From NCBI RefSeq assembly GCF_004336805.1, contig NZ_SJXM01000002.1:124001-188000 (forward strand): a stretch of DNA of 64,000 bases, in the 5' to 3' direction. The notes under the pieces were generated by a model, which searched no databases, was not told where the DNA came from, and saw nothing but the letters and a program-made list of their open reading frames with translations. A program made the position numbers and the translations under genes. Positions 17,020-24,789 of this stretch are shown piece after piece; positions within the stretch are counted from its first letter, which is position 1, and each line of letters starts with the position of its first letter. Origin of the DNA: Aeromicrobium sp. IC_218. GTDB lineage: Bacteria; Actinomycetota; Actinomycetes; Propionibacteriales; Nocardioidaceae.

Positions 17020-19227
17020 TCAGAAGTCCAGGTCGTCGTCGCTGATGTTGCCGCCGTTGGCCACGATGAACTGCTTGCGCGGGGCAACCTCGTTGCCCAT
17101 GAGCAGCTCGAAGACCTCGCTGGCCTCCTCCGCGTCGTCCATCGTCAGACGGCGCAGGGTGCGGTGCTGGGGCTCCATCGTGGTCTCGGCCAGCTGGTGC
17201 GCGTCCATCTCGCCCAGGCCCTTGTAGCGCTGGACCGGGTCCTTCCAGCGGACGCCCTTCTTGGCCAGCGACGCGAGCGTGCGCTGCAGCTCGGGGTCGG
17301 AGTACGTGTAGACGTACTTGTCCTGCCCCTTCTTGGGGTTGACCAGCTCGATGCGGTGCAGCGGCGGGACGGCCGAGTAGACCCGGCCGGCCTCGACGAG
17401 CGGGCGCATGTAGCGGAAGAACAGCGTCGCCAGCAGGCAACGGATGTGCGCGCCGTCGGAGTCGGCGTCGGCCATGAAGATGACCCGGCCGTACCGCGCG
17501 GCGTCCAGGTCGAACGTGCGCCCGGAGCCGGCGCCCACGACCTGGATGATCGAGGAGCACTCGGCGTTCTTCAGCATGTCGCCGATGGACGCCTTCTGGA
17601 CGTTGAGGATCTTGCCGCGGATGGGCAGCAGCGCCTGGAACTCCGAGTCGCGCGCCGCCTTGGCGGTGCCGAGCGCGGAGTCGCCCTCGACGATGAACAG
17701 CTCGGTGCGCTCGGCGTCGGTGGCCCGGCAGTCGGCCAGCTTGGCCGGCAGCGCGCTGGACTCCAGCGCGTTCTTGCGCCGCTGCGTGTCGCGCTGCTGA
17801 CGGGCCAGCAGGCGGGTGCGGGCGGCCGAGGCGACCTTGTCCATGACCAGGCGGGCCTTGGCCTTCTGGGCGGTCTTGGTGGACGTCAGGAACGTCTTGA
17901 GCTCGGCGGCGACGACCTTGTTGACGATGCGGGTCACCGGCGGCGTGCCCAGCACCTCCTTGGTCTGACCCTCGAACTGCGGCTCGGCCAGGCGCACGGT
18001 CACGACCGCGGTGAGCCCCTCGAGCACGTCGTCCTTGGTGACGTCGGCGTCGTTGGCCTTGAGCACGCGGCTGGCGCGCAGCACCTCGTTGAACGTCTTG
18101 GTCAGCGCCCGCTCGAAGCCCTGCACGTGGGTGCCGCCCTTGGGCGTGGCGATGATGTTGACGAACGAGCGCAAGTCGTTCTCGTAGCCGGTGCCCCATC
18201 GCACGGCGATGTCGACGCCCAGCTCGCGCTCGACGTCCTGCGGGGTCATGTGGCCGTGCTCGTCGAGCACGGGGACGGTCTCGGTGAACGTGCCCTGGCC
18301 CTGCAGGCGCAGCACGTCGGTGACCGGCTCGTCGGCGGCCAGGAAGTCGCAGAACTCCGAGATGCCGCCCTCGTGGCGGAACTTCTCCTCGTGCAGCTCG
18401 CCGGCCCGCTCGTCGCGGATGACGATCTCCAGGCCCGGCACCAGGAACGTGGTCTGGCGGGCGCGGGCCACGAGGTTGTCGTAGCCGAAGGCCGCGTCCT
18501 TGATGAAGATCTGCGGGTCCGACCAGTACCGCACGCGCGTGCCGCTGGCCGTCTTCTTGACCTTGGCGACCTTGCGCAGCTCGTTGGTCGGCGTGAAGGG
18601 CGCGTCCGGCCCGTCGCCGTCGAAGACGCCGGGGACGCCGCGGCGGAACGACATGGCCCAGGTGGCCCCGCCCTTGTCGACCTCGACGTCGAGGCGCTGC
18701 GACAGCGCGTTGACGACCGAGGCGCCGACGCCGTGCAGTCCGCCGGTGGCGTTGTAGGAGCCGCCGCCGAACTTGCCGCCGGCGTGCAGCTTGGTGAAGA
18801 CGACCTCGACGCCGGTCAGGCCGGTCTTCGGCTCGACGTCGACCGGGATGCCGCGGCCGTCGTCGCGGACCTCCACGGAGCCGTCGGCGTGCAGCAGGAT
18901 GTCGATGTGCTCACAGAAGCCACCGAGCGCCTCGTCGACGGCGTTGTCGATGATCTCCCACAGGCAGTGCATGAGGCCGCGGGTGTCGGTCGACCCGATG
19001 TACATGCCGGGTCGCTTGCGGACCGCCTCGAGTCCTTCCAGGACCAGGAGGTTGCGGGCGTCGTACGTGCTCTCGATGGTGCGGCCTGCCTCGGTGCGTG
19101 GCGCCCTGGGACGCCGGGGAGATTGACTGCTCCACGATAACGACCGGCTCCTACGGAATCGGCGTCGGACACGCCTCAGGATGCGCGGGTTTGGGCCGAT
19201 CGGCGAGGATCGTGGGACACAGGTCAC
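17020..19227 (-). CDS. parE: DNA topoisomerase IV subunit B (ParE-like)
   Basis: ATPase subunit of topoisomerase IV. The GHKL ATP site is seen as EIIDNAVDEA, DDGRGIPVD and GGLHGVGASVVNAL, and the Toprim domain as EGDSALGTAK and DADSDGAH. The C-terminus ends NISDDDLDF. Conserved sequence starts at STYDARNLLVLEGLEAVRKRPG (about 19068), so about 680 residues are family-like. The start is a problem: the nearest canonical in-frame codon is the GTG at 19227, which adds some 50 poorly conserved basic residues. A GTG at 19135 is better placed but in the +1 frame; one base fewer in the G4 run at 19116-19119 would join it to the frame. The end coordinates are secure. Partner ParC is at 5-7.5 kb. Confidence 0.85.
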   Translation of the reverse strand: MTCVPRSSPIGPNPRILRRVRRRFRRSRSLSWSSQSPRRPRAPRTEAGRTIESTYDARNLLVLEGLEAVRKRPGMYIGSTDTRGLMHCLWEIIDNAVDEALGGFCEHIDILLHADGSVEVRDDGRGIPVDVEPKTGLTGVEVVFTKLHAGGKFGGGSYNATGGLHGVGASVVNALSQRLDVEVDKGGATWAMSFRRGVPGVFDGDGPDAPFTPTNELRKVAKVKKTASGTRVRYWSDPQIFIKDAAFGYDNLVARARQTTFLVPGLEIVIRDERAGELHEEKFRHEGGISEFCDFLAADEPVTDVLRLQGQGTFTETVPVLDEHGHMTPQDVERELGVDIAVRWGTGYENDLRSFVNIIATPKGGTHVQGFERALTKTFNEVLRASRVLKANDADVTKDDVLEGLTAVVTVRLAEPQFEGQTKEVLGTPPVTRIVNKVVAAELKTFLTSTKTAQKAKARLVMDKVASAARTRLLARQQRDTQRRKNALESSALPAKLADCRATDAERTELFIVEGDSALGTAKAARDSEFQALLPIRGKILNVQKASIGDMLKNAECSSIIQVVGAGSGRTFDLDAARYGRVIFMADADSDGAHIRCLLATLFFRYMRPLVEAGRVYSAVPPLHRIELVNPKKGQDKYVYTYSDPELQRTLASLAKKGVRWKDPVQRYKGLGEMDAHQLAETTMEPQHRTLRRLTMDDAEEASEVFELLMGNEVAPRKQFIVANGGNISDDDLDF

Positions 19228-19313
19228 CTCGACCGCCCCGGAATAGCCCTTCGTGGTTGGATGTTGACCAGAGCGACAACGCACGGACCCGACGACCAGG
19301 AGAGAAGGTCACT

Positions 19314-19538
19314 GTGGAGACACTCGCAGAGCCCACGCTGAACGCCACCGACCGGTGCGATCGTTGCGGCGCGCAGGCGTACGTCCGGGTCACGCTCGGC
19401 AGCGGCGGTGAGCTGCTGTTCTGCGCGCACCACGCGCGGGAGCACGAGGACAAGCTGCGCGAGGTCTCGAGCCGCATCCACGACGAGACCGGACGCCTCG
19501 TGGCGACCCCGGCCATCGCCGCCGACGACGAGGCCTGA
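19314..19538 (+). CDS. DUF7455-type small zinc-ribbon protein
   Basis: 74-residue acidic protein with a likely structural zinc site: Cys15 and Cys18 in RCDRCGAQ, then Cys37 and His40 in FCAHHAREH. Such short proteins are found beside the principal sigma factor and ParE genes in many actinobacteria; function unknown. The GTG start is supported by GGAGAGAAGG 6 bases upstream. It is divergent from parE. A strong hairpin terminator follows. Confidence 0.8.
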   Translation: METLAEPTLNATDRCDRCGAQAYVRVTLGSGGELLFCAHHAREHEDKLREVSSRIHDETGRLVATPAIAADDEA

Positions 19539-19568
19539 GCCACCCCGACACACCCAGACTTCCACCGC

Positions 19569-19599
19569 AGGGCCCGGTTCCACTCGGAACCGGGCCCTT
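19569..19599 (+). terminator. Rho-independent-type terminator after DUF7455 gene
   Basis: A 12-bp perfect stem, GGGCCCGGTTCC and its complement, encloses a 4-base ACTC loop and is followed by TT. It begins 30 bp after the stop of the DUF7455 gene. Confidence 0.75.
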
Positions 19600-19701
19600 G
19601 CGCGTCCCCGGCCCCCTAGGGTGCGGGCATGGGTGAGGGAGAGGTGCGCTGGGCGCTGACAAATGCCCCGCCCGCGGCTGGCACCTGTCAGAATGGCCCC
19701 C

Positions 19702-19869
19702 ATGACGAATGAAAACAAGCGGTCCGTTCAGGGTGTCCCGAAGGAATCGCGAGAGGGCGAGTTCACCAAGGGCTCCAACCACGTTGGCCAGCAGAAAATC
19801 ATCGCGCCCCCGCCACCGTCTGCGCCGGTGCAGGCGCCGGTAAACGACTCCGACCCTTCCAGCTCCTAG
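19702..19869 (+). CDS. Small hypothetical protein upstream of DUF6338-like gene
   Basis: 55-residue hydrophilic protein, opening MTNENKRSVQGVPKESREGE and ending with a Pro/Ser-rich tail (APPPPSAPVQAPV). It is not recognised. The ATG is preceded by weakly purine-rich sequence. Base composition is visibly more AT-rich than the housekeeping neighbours. It stops 7 bp before the DUF6338-like membrane gene, which suggests a two-gene unit. An inverted repeat CTGACA (19656-19661) / TGTCAG (19686-19691) lies just upstream and could be an operator. It might also be spurious; the DUF6338-like neighbour and codon pattern favour a real gene. Confidence 0.5.
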   Translation: MTNENKRSVQGVPKESREGEFTKGSNHVGQQKIIAPPPPSAPVQAPVNDSDPSSS

Positions 19870-19876
19870 TCCGCAC

Positions 19877-20503
19877 GTGCTGGCTGCCTCTCTTGTCGGT
19901 GTCCTGCTTCTCTGCGCGGTAGTCCCGGGATATATCTACGCTCAGGGCACCAGCCAACATCGCGCGCCGAAGCTCAACCAGTCCGGACTCGAAGAAGCCA
20001 TATCTCTGATTGCCTCCGGCTTCGTCTTTACGCTCCCGACGGTCATAGCTGCCAGCATCATCTGCCCTGAACGAATCTCGACGGTCGTCCAAACTCTGCG
20101 CGGCGCCCAGTACACCAGTACGGATGACATCAGGACGACCGCGATCGTGCTCGCGGCAATGACAGGCTGCGCGGTCACGCTTTCCTGGGTCGCGGCCACC
20201 ATCTACCGATGTCGCCACGAGAGGATCTCGGGAGAGTCAACGTGGCATGAAATCCTCGGCGGCGCCCCGTCCGGTCATGCCGCGTTCGCTGAGGTGGAGC
20301 TCAAGGACGGACGGGTCCTCCGGGGCCAAGTGTCGGACTATGACGGCATTCCACTAGGTCTCGGGCGAGACCTGGCACTCGGGGATCCGCTCTCCTACTA
20401 CTCCTCGACCCAACCGGTCACGCCCCTACCGGGCGACAGACTGATGGTCCCCGAGTCCGAGATCAGGACCATCACTGTCACGCATGTACCCGTTGCTGAG
20501 TAG
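19877..20503 (+). CDS. DUF6338-like membrane protein
   Basis: 208-residue protein. Three hydrophobic segments lie at about 2-22, 44-66 and 88-110, followed by a soluble C-terminal part with ELKDGRVLRGQVSDYDG near 140-156. This layout (N-terminal membrane helices, then a small beta domain with a DG-R-G pattern) matches my memory of DUF6338, a family of unknown function common in accessory regions of actinobacteria. The start is a GTG with only modest ribosome binding signal, probably coupled to the preceding 55-residue gene. Composition is AT-richer than neighbours, suggesting acquisition. Confidence 0.6.
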   Translation: MLAASLVGVLLLCAVVPGYIYAQGTSQHRAPKLNQSGLEEAISLIASGFVFTLPTVIAASIICPERISTVVQTLRGAQYTSTDDIRTTAIVLAAMTGCAVTLSWVAATIYRCRHERISGESTWHEILGGAPSGHAAFAEVELKDGRVLRGQVSDYDGIPLGLGRDLALGDPLSYYSSTQPVTPLPGDRLMVPESEIRTITVTHVPVAE

Positions 20504-20572
20504 AACCGCGACCAACGCAGCGGGCAACTTGCTTCGCCCGATGGCTGCTGAACGGTCAACAACTTCGCCGGG

Positions 20573-20929
20573 CTACTCCGCTCCCCCGGCGTCGACGGCC
20601 GTGAGCCCGCCCAGCCCGACCTGATTGCCGTCCGGGTCGAGGTAGTTCACCTTCCGCACGCCGTTCGGGTACTCCTCGCGCGACACAGGCTCCAGCCCGC
20701 GCGCCGCAATCTCGGCGACCCGCGCCTCGAGGTCGTCCACGAACAAGAGCACCCGGGCGTGCCCGGCGTGCTCGGGGGCGAGCTCAACGAAGATCGCGCG
20801 CCCTTCCGCCAGGTCCCACACCGACTCCTGCGGGGACGCCACGAACGTCGCCGGCTCGCCCAGGAGGCGCTCGTACCAGGCGGCGGCCCGGGCCATCTCG
20901 GTCACCGGGAGTCCGGAGAACAGGTCCAT
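20573..20929 (-). CDS. VOC (glyoxalase/bleomycin resistance) family protein
   Basis: 118-residue protein with the two beta-alpha-beta-beta-beta modules of vicinal-oxygen-chelate proteins: GLPVTEMARAAAWYERLLG at the start and YLDPDGNQVGLGGL near the end, the latter with the usual Asp-Pro-Asp-Gly-Asn turn. Metal ligands are not obvious, and no substrate can be assigned. It lies tail-to-tail with the DUF6338-like gene and 9 bp downstream of the DUF6474-like gene, on the same strand as that gene. Confidence 0.75.
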   Translation of the reverse strand: MDLFSGLPVTEMARAAAWYERLLGEPATFVASPQESVWDLAEGRAIFVELAPEHAGHARVLLFVDDLEARVAEIAARGLEPVSREEYPNGVRKVNYLDPDGNQVGLGGLTAVDAGGAE

Positions 20930-20938
20930 CCACGGACG

Positions 20939-21367
20939 CTAGGCCTCCGGCGGCGACGACGGCAAGGGCCGCGACGACCCCGGTCCGCCCAGGTGCGCGT
21001 CCATCTCGGCGTGCAGCGCGTCGAGCTGCGCGCGGACCGCTCGTCGGTGCGCGGCCTTCGCCCGCACCCCGCCGACCGGCATGTCGACGCGACGCTGCAG
21101 GTTGCGGGCACGGTCGCGCCACGCGACGGCCTGCTCCTTCTCCTGCGGGGACGCGGCCTCGTCGCCGATCCGCTCGGCCAGCGCTGCGGTCAGCTCGAGT
21201 CGGGCCTGGAGCCGCTTGGCCGGGGACGTGTCGGCCAGGTCGCGGAACAGGCCGGTGACCTTGTCCCGGTTGCGCGACTCCAGCAGCAGCGGCCACAGCC
21301 TCGGCAGCTGCTTGGCCACGACAGGCGCGTACTTGATCACCTGCTGGGTGACGCTCCTGCGGTCCAC
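20939..21367 (-). CDS. DUF6474-like small helical protein
   Basis: 142-residue basic, helix-rich protein (RRSVTQQVIKYAPVVAKQLP near the start; an Arg/Ala-rich coiled stretch around 60-120). It resembles the DUF6474 family found downstream of the principal sigma factor in actinobacteria; function unknown. The GTG at 21367 is chosen because GAGGGGAG lies 5 bases upstream; longer in-frame starts run into the sigA-fragment terminator. It is the chromosomal gene that would follow sigA directly if the cassette were absent. Confidence 0.65.
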   Translation of the reverse strand: MDRRSVTQQVIKYAPVVAKQLPRLWPLLLESRNRDKVTGLFRDLADTSPAKRLQARLELTAALAERIGDEAASPQEKEQAVAWRDRARNLQRRVDMPVGGVRAKAAHRRAVRAQLDALHAEMDAHLGGPGSSRPLPSSPPEA

Positions 21368-21430
21368 GACGCTCCCCTCGTCCGGGCGGATCCCCAGGCT
21401 AAGGGTGGTGGCCAAGACCTGCCGCCCGGG

Positions 21431-21626
21431 ACGGCGAAGGGCCCCGGTCCGCATGGAACCGGAGCCCTTCGCCTGGCGTGACTCAGTCGAGGTAGTCGCG
21501 CAGCACCTGCGAGCGCGACGGGTGACGCAGCTTGCTCATCGTCTTGGACTCGATCTGGCGGATGCGCTCACGCGTCGCGCCGTAGACCCTGCCGATCTCG
21601 TCAAGCGTCTTGGGCTGGCCGTCGGT
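21431..21626. repeat. 196-bp direct repeat, distal copy (sigA 3' end plus terminator)
   Basis: Aligns without gaps to 24830-25025, with 9 mismatches in 196 bp. It contains the last 47 codons of a sigA 3' end, the stop and the terminator hairpin. It and the proximal copy are the boundaries of the XRE-kinase-TPR cassette. Of the five mismatches in the coding part, three are silent and two change residues (Lys to Arg, Val to Ala in the [13 protein letters not shown] motif). Confidence 0.92.
21437..21469 (-). terminator. Terminator of displaced sigA 3' end (decayed copy)
   Basis: Counterpart of the sigA terminator at 24836-24868. The stem AAGGGCCCCGGT is now opposed by ACCGGAGCCCTT, so one pair is broken. 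It may still end transcription coming from the TPR gene. Confidence 0.55.
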
Positions 21627-21647
21627 ACCGGATACAAGGCGGATCAA
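21483..21647 (-). pseudogene. Truncated sigA 3' fragment (sigma region 4.2), possible 54-codon ORF
   Basis: Encodes [20 protein letters not shown] and onward to [11 protein letters not shown], the sigma region 4.2 helix-turn-helix that contacts the -35 element, followed by a normal stop. It lacks all upstream sigma regions. It is in the same frame as the TPR gene: the TPR stop TAG (21648-21650) is followed at once by TTG, giving an open frame of 54 codons that begins MIRLVSG if the TTG is used. It may be an inert relic of integration, or a small sigma-4 polypeptide coupled to the TPR gene. The Val-to-Ala change in a very conserved motif suggests relaxed constraint. Confidence 0.75.
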
Positions 21648-23408
21648 CTAGAAGAGGGTAGGCCAGGGCCATCCGTTTCGCAGCGCGCTCTCCTTCAACA
21701 AAGCAACACTAGAGTCCGAATCATCGATCCCTTCAAGTTCTGAAACCGGCAGCGAATTACCTTGGATCTCGACAGGGTCTTGCCGTTCCACGATACCCAA
21801 CCGGTACATACCCTGAGCCTCGTAGACCGCCATCAGACCGCGCATGGCGGCCTGACGCGGCCCACGTGGAATAGCGCTGAAAGCGTCACGGTAGTCCCTC
21901 GCGCCTCCACTGAAGTCACCCGCCGCCATTCGTGCGAGGCCTCGCGTGGCCAACATGACCGGGTCCAGGTTGGAGGCACGTCCGAGGATCTTCAAGGCTT
22001 CATCGCCGTAACCGCCTGAGGCAAGAATAAAAGCACTCTGGTTGACCATGTAACGACCAGCGATCAACCCCTTCCTCTCCATCCGTCGAACCAACGAGAT
22101 GGCTGGTTCCCACCGCTCGAAGAGGTGTCCCTCCAGCATAGCAACGTTACCGATAGCGAATTCATTGAATTCGTCCCGCTCCAGAAGTTCGCGGGCTCTA
22201 TTCAGAGAAGTCTCCCAATCTTGCTTCAGAAATGCGATGTGGGATTCCAAGCGAAGTGCATAGTTTCGAGTGAATTCATGTCGAATTCTGTCATAGAGGC
22301 TCTCGACGATCTCCCCGTCCCGCTTGGTGTCACCCATTTCGACCAACCAATCGACCAGATTGGACGAGACCGATTGCCTACACGCATCAAGGACCTTCAC
22401 AAAAACATCAGCGCGAGCGTTCAGGCCTAGGCGAGCACCCAGTACGGAAGAATACAATTCCGCTTCCGACCTAAGCGATTCCGTCGCAGCCGGATGATTT
22501 CCGGCACGACGCAGGACCCTCATCGCCTCAGGCTTTCGATCCATCTGATCCAGAGCTTCGGCCTCTAGACGCAATAGATCAGGGTCATCTATACCGCGTG
22601 TCTTGAGCCGACGAACCTCGGCAAGCACCTCCGAGACCATCCCCGCACCCAACATCAGGCGAAGCGAATCGAGTGAGATGTCTTTACGACCAGGAGCTAG
22701 CAAAGCCGCCTCTCTAGCGGACTTGATCGCCTTCGCGTAGGAACCAACCCGCCAGTAGGCGAACGCCAGATTCATATGGTCCTGAGGCGTGTTGAAGCCG
22801 GATCGCAGGCGACTTCGCAGGTGCTTGATCGCGACGTGGGGATTTCCCAGCTCGAGTTCCAGATAAGCGCGGATATCAAGAGAATCATCCCGCTCCGAAT
22901 TGTCCAACAACGACAACGCCTCTGAAAACTGTCCCTCGTTTGCGAGGACGATCGCCCAAAGTCGAGTACTCGGCAAATCCGGGCGCCGCGCGCCAACATT
23001 GTCCAAGTGCATTTGGAGCTCACCGAAAAGGCCCGCCCGGATCAATTCTTCGCCTGCGACCTCAAGCAGGGCAGCGTCCGCCGTACGGGTTACACGCGCA
23101 TCGGCCAAAGATACAAGCGAACGCCGCGCAGCATCAATGGCGACCTCCACATCACCGCTCATGCGAGCGGACTGCATTGCGCGCACCCAGCCGGTTGGAG
23201 TGTTCATTCGCTCCGCAAATTCCAGACTACGCCGTTGCAGATCGCGGAGGTTGCGTGAGATTACCTCTCCTGAGACAGTGCGGGAAAGACGAGGCCCATT
23301 GTCACGCTCACGAAGTTGCTCGCCTACATCCCCGGGGCGAACAGCATGCGGCACGCTCCTAGCCGCTGGGCTTACCCGCGGGGCGTCGAGAGCACTAACG
23401 CCGGCCAT
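21648..23408 (-). CDS. TPR-repeat protein of sigA-integrated cassette
   Basis: 586-residue soluble protein, not assigned to a named family. From about residue 80 it is built of helical pairs typical of tetratricopeptide repeats, for example LNLAFAYWRVGSYAKAIKSA-type units at about 205-225 and LLRLEAEALDQMDRKPEAMR near 295-315. The N-terminal 75 residues are Arg-rich and disordered-looking. There is no signal peptide or membrane helix. The start overlaps the end of the kinase gene by 14 bp, so the two are coupled. Base composition and codon use are clearly AT-richer than the flanks. By analogy with kinase-TPR pairs it may be a substrate, sensor or scaffold for the kinase; that is inference. 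Confidence 0.8.
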   Translation of the reverse strand: MAGVSALDAPRVSPAARSVPHAVRPGDVGEQLRERDNGPRLSRTVSGEVISRNLRDLQRRSLEFAERMNTPTGWVRAMQSARMSGDVEVAIDAARRSLVSLADARVTRTADAALLEVAGEELIRAGLFGELQMHLDNVGARRPDLPSTRLWAIVLANEGQFSEALSLLDNSERDDSLDIRAYLELELGNPHVAIKHLRSRLRSGFNTPQDHMNLAFAYWRVGSYAKAIKSAREAALLAPGRKDISLDSLRLMLGAGMVSEVLAEVRRLKTRGIDDPDLLRLEAEALDQMDRKPEAMRVLRRAGNHPAATESLRSEAELYSSVLGARLGLNARADVFVKVLDACRQSVSSNLVDWLVEMGDTKRDGEIVESLYDRIRHEFTRNYALRLESHIAFLKQDWETSLNRARELLERDEFNEFAIGNVAMLEGHLFERWEPAISLVRRMERKGLIAGRYMVNQSAFILASGGYGDEALKILGRASNLDPVMLATRGLARMAAGDFSGGARDYRDAFSAIPRGPRQAAMRGLMAVYEAQGMYRLGIVERQDPVEIQGNSLPVSELEGIDDSDSSVALLKESALRNGWPWPTLF

Positions 23409-24465
23409 AACTCTCCTTAGGACGTCGGTTTTCTTTCTCAGAGATCTCTAGACGCTTGATCACAATATCTATGCGTCGAAGCAACCATTCCAAGGACTCA
23501 GGGGGAAGATTCACCTTGCGGCCACGAGTAATTTTCAACCTCTCGGCGGGCACCGGATCGCAAAGCACTCTGAGCAAAGATGTCGCGTAAGAGGCAACGT
23601 TCCTAGGTAGTGCAGACTCGAACAGATCGAAGGACCGCTCATACTGCGACCGCAGCGACGACAAGTCGGCACGTAGACCAGCACGGACATTTGCTTGATT
23701 TCTTGCTAGAAGCTGCCCGTCGGGATTGATGGCCAATGACGATATCCCGACACCAACAATGATCTCAAACAGAACAGACCCAAGCCCATACAAGTCAGCG
23801 CAACGGTGGGTGAGAGCGCTATCGTCCCCTTGCGCCCACAAGAATTCGGGAGGCGCGAACCTCAAGTCTCCGCGCCCGAGAACATAGTCGTCGAGAGCAT
23901 GAACAGGGGGCTCTCCCAGTGACCTCGAGCGCCCCAGATCCGAGACTTTACACCCCTCCCTTCCTATCGAGCTCCCGACGAAGACGAGGCAGTTTGCTGA
24001 CTTCATGTCCCTGTGGACGACATTTCGCATGTGCATTTGGTGCACACCGAGAACCACCGCCCGCCAGAGTCGGAACTTCTCCAGCAGTGCGAGGTCGTCG
24101 GGCGCGCAGATCAGTTCCTCGAGACAGCAGTCGGCCAGCTCAAGAATGATGCATGGGAGTTCCATAGTGAATGGCACCCCCGAACCCACCGCCTCAAGCA
24201 TCACTTTGACGGTCCGCCTATCACCGTCCATCGCGACAACATTCGAAGAACCTTGGAGAGAGGTCAAGAGACGCGCCTCCCGCTCAAATTCGGTCGACGC
24301 GTCCGAATCAGGTGTGGGATTCAGGACCTTCAGTGCGCGACTGTCGCCGGTCGAATCATGGACGATTCTGAAAACGTCGCAAAAACCGCCGCCACCAAGA
24401 TGCTCAACGATCTCGTACCCATCGACCCGGGTCCCGATGAGCAACGTATCCCAAGGCGCGGTCAC
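23395..24465 (-). CDS. Hanks-type Ser/Thr protein kinase, soluble
   Basis: 356-residue kinase. The Gly loop GGGGFCDV is at 24-31, the ATP lysine Lys46 in ALKVL, the alpha-C Glu near residue 61, HRDMKSAN at 151-158 with catalytic Asp153 and Asn158, and Asp176 in DLG in place of DFG; the APE motif is APPEF at 204-208. All residues needed for catalysis are present. There is no transmembrane helix or PASTA domain, unlike PknB-type kinases, so it is cytosolic. The GTG start overlaps the XRE stop by 4 bp, and its 3' end overlaps the TPR gene. Composition is AT-richer than the chromosome around it. Confidence 0.88.
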   Translation of the reverse strand: MTAPWDTLLIGTRVDGYEIVEHLGGGGFCDVFRIVHDSTGDSRALKVLNPTPDSDASTEFEREARLLTSLQGSSNVVAMDGDRRTVKVMLEAVGSGVPFTMELPCIILELADCCLEELICAPDDLALLEKFRLWRAVVLGVHQMHMRNVVHRDMKSANCLVFVGSSIGREGCKVSDLGRSRSLGEPPVHALDDYVLGRGDLRFAPPEFLWAQGDDSALTHRCADLYGLGSVLFEIIVGVGISSLAINPDGQLLARNQANVRAGLRADLSSLRSQYERSFDLFESALPRNVASYATSLLRVLCDPVPAERLKITRGRKVNLPPESLEWLLRRIDIVIKRLEISEKENRRPKESYGRR

Positions 24466-24755
24466 ACGCCACGACCTTTCTTCCGGATGAGCTCGATTAA
24501 GTCGGGATTCTCGAGAAGAATCCTCATTACGTCAGCAGGCACGCGCCCCTCTGCCAGTGCCATTTCATCGTCAGACAATCCGTAATATTGGCGGAGCTGG
24601 CCAGCCGACTCCGTCGAGACGCCCCTCAAGCCGCGCTCCATACGAGAAAGTTGTGATGCCGCCAGACCCATGTCCGATGCTGCGGCACGCAAGGAAATAC
24701 CACGCGCCTCTCGGGCGCGACGGAGAACCTGTGCAGCGGTCAGCTCTTCAGCCAC
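24462..24755 (-). CDS. XRE-family HTH regulator of the cassette
   Basis: 97-residue Cro/CI-type protein. The helix-turn-helix spans about residues 7-62: AQVLRRAREARGISLRAAAS, then MGLAASQLSRMERGLRGVS. The C-terminal 30 residues are short and acidic/hydrophobic, perhaps for dimerisation. It is the first gene of the operon and starts with a GTG that virtually coincides with the predicted transcription start, so the mRNA is probably leaderless. The inverted repeat GTTGCC-N6-GGCAAC over its -35 box is the likely binding site for autoregulation. Its stop overlaps the kinase start. Confidence 0.82.
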   Translation of the reverse strand: MAEELTAAQVLRRAREARGISLRAAASDMGLAASQLSRMERGLRGVSTESAGQLRQYYGLSDDEMALAEGRVPADVMRILLENPDLIELIRKKGRGV

Positions 24756-24760
24756 ACTGC

Positions 24761-24789
24761 AATGTACCTTTCGTTGCCGAGAGTGGCAA
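24761..24789 (-). promoter_or_regulatory. Promoter of XRE-kinase-TPR operon
   Basis: On the minus strand, TTGCCA (24784-24789) and TACATT (24761-24766) are separated by exactly 17 bp, a good housekeeping sigma match. Transcription would start within a base or two of the GTG at 24755, predicting a leaderless message. Confidence 0.65.

Noticed and set aside
21483-21647. A second, complete sigma factor gene
   Set aside because: Only region 4.2 and the terminator are present; no region 2 or 3 sequence exists in the cassette. It is a duplicated 3' end.
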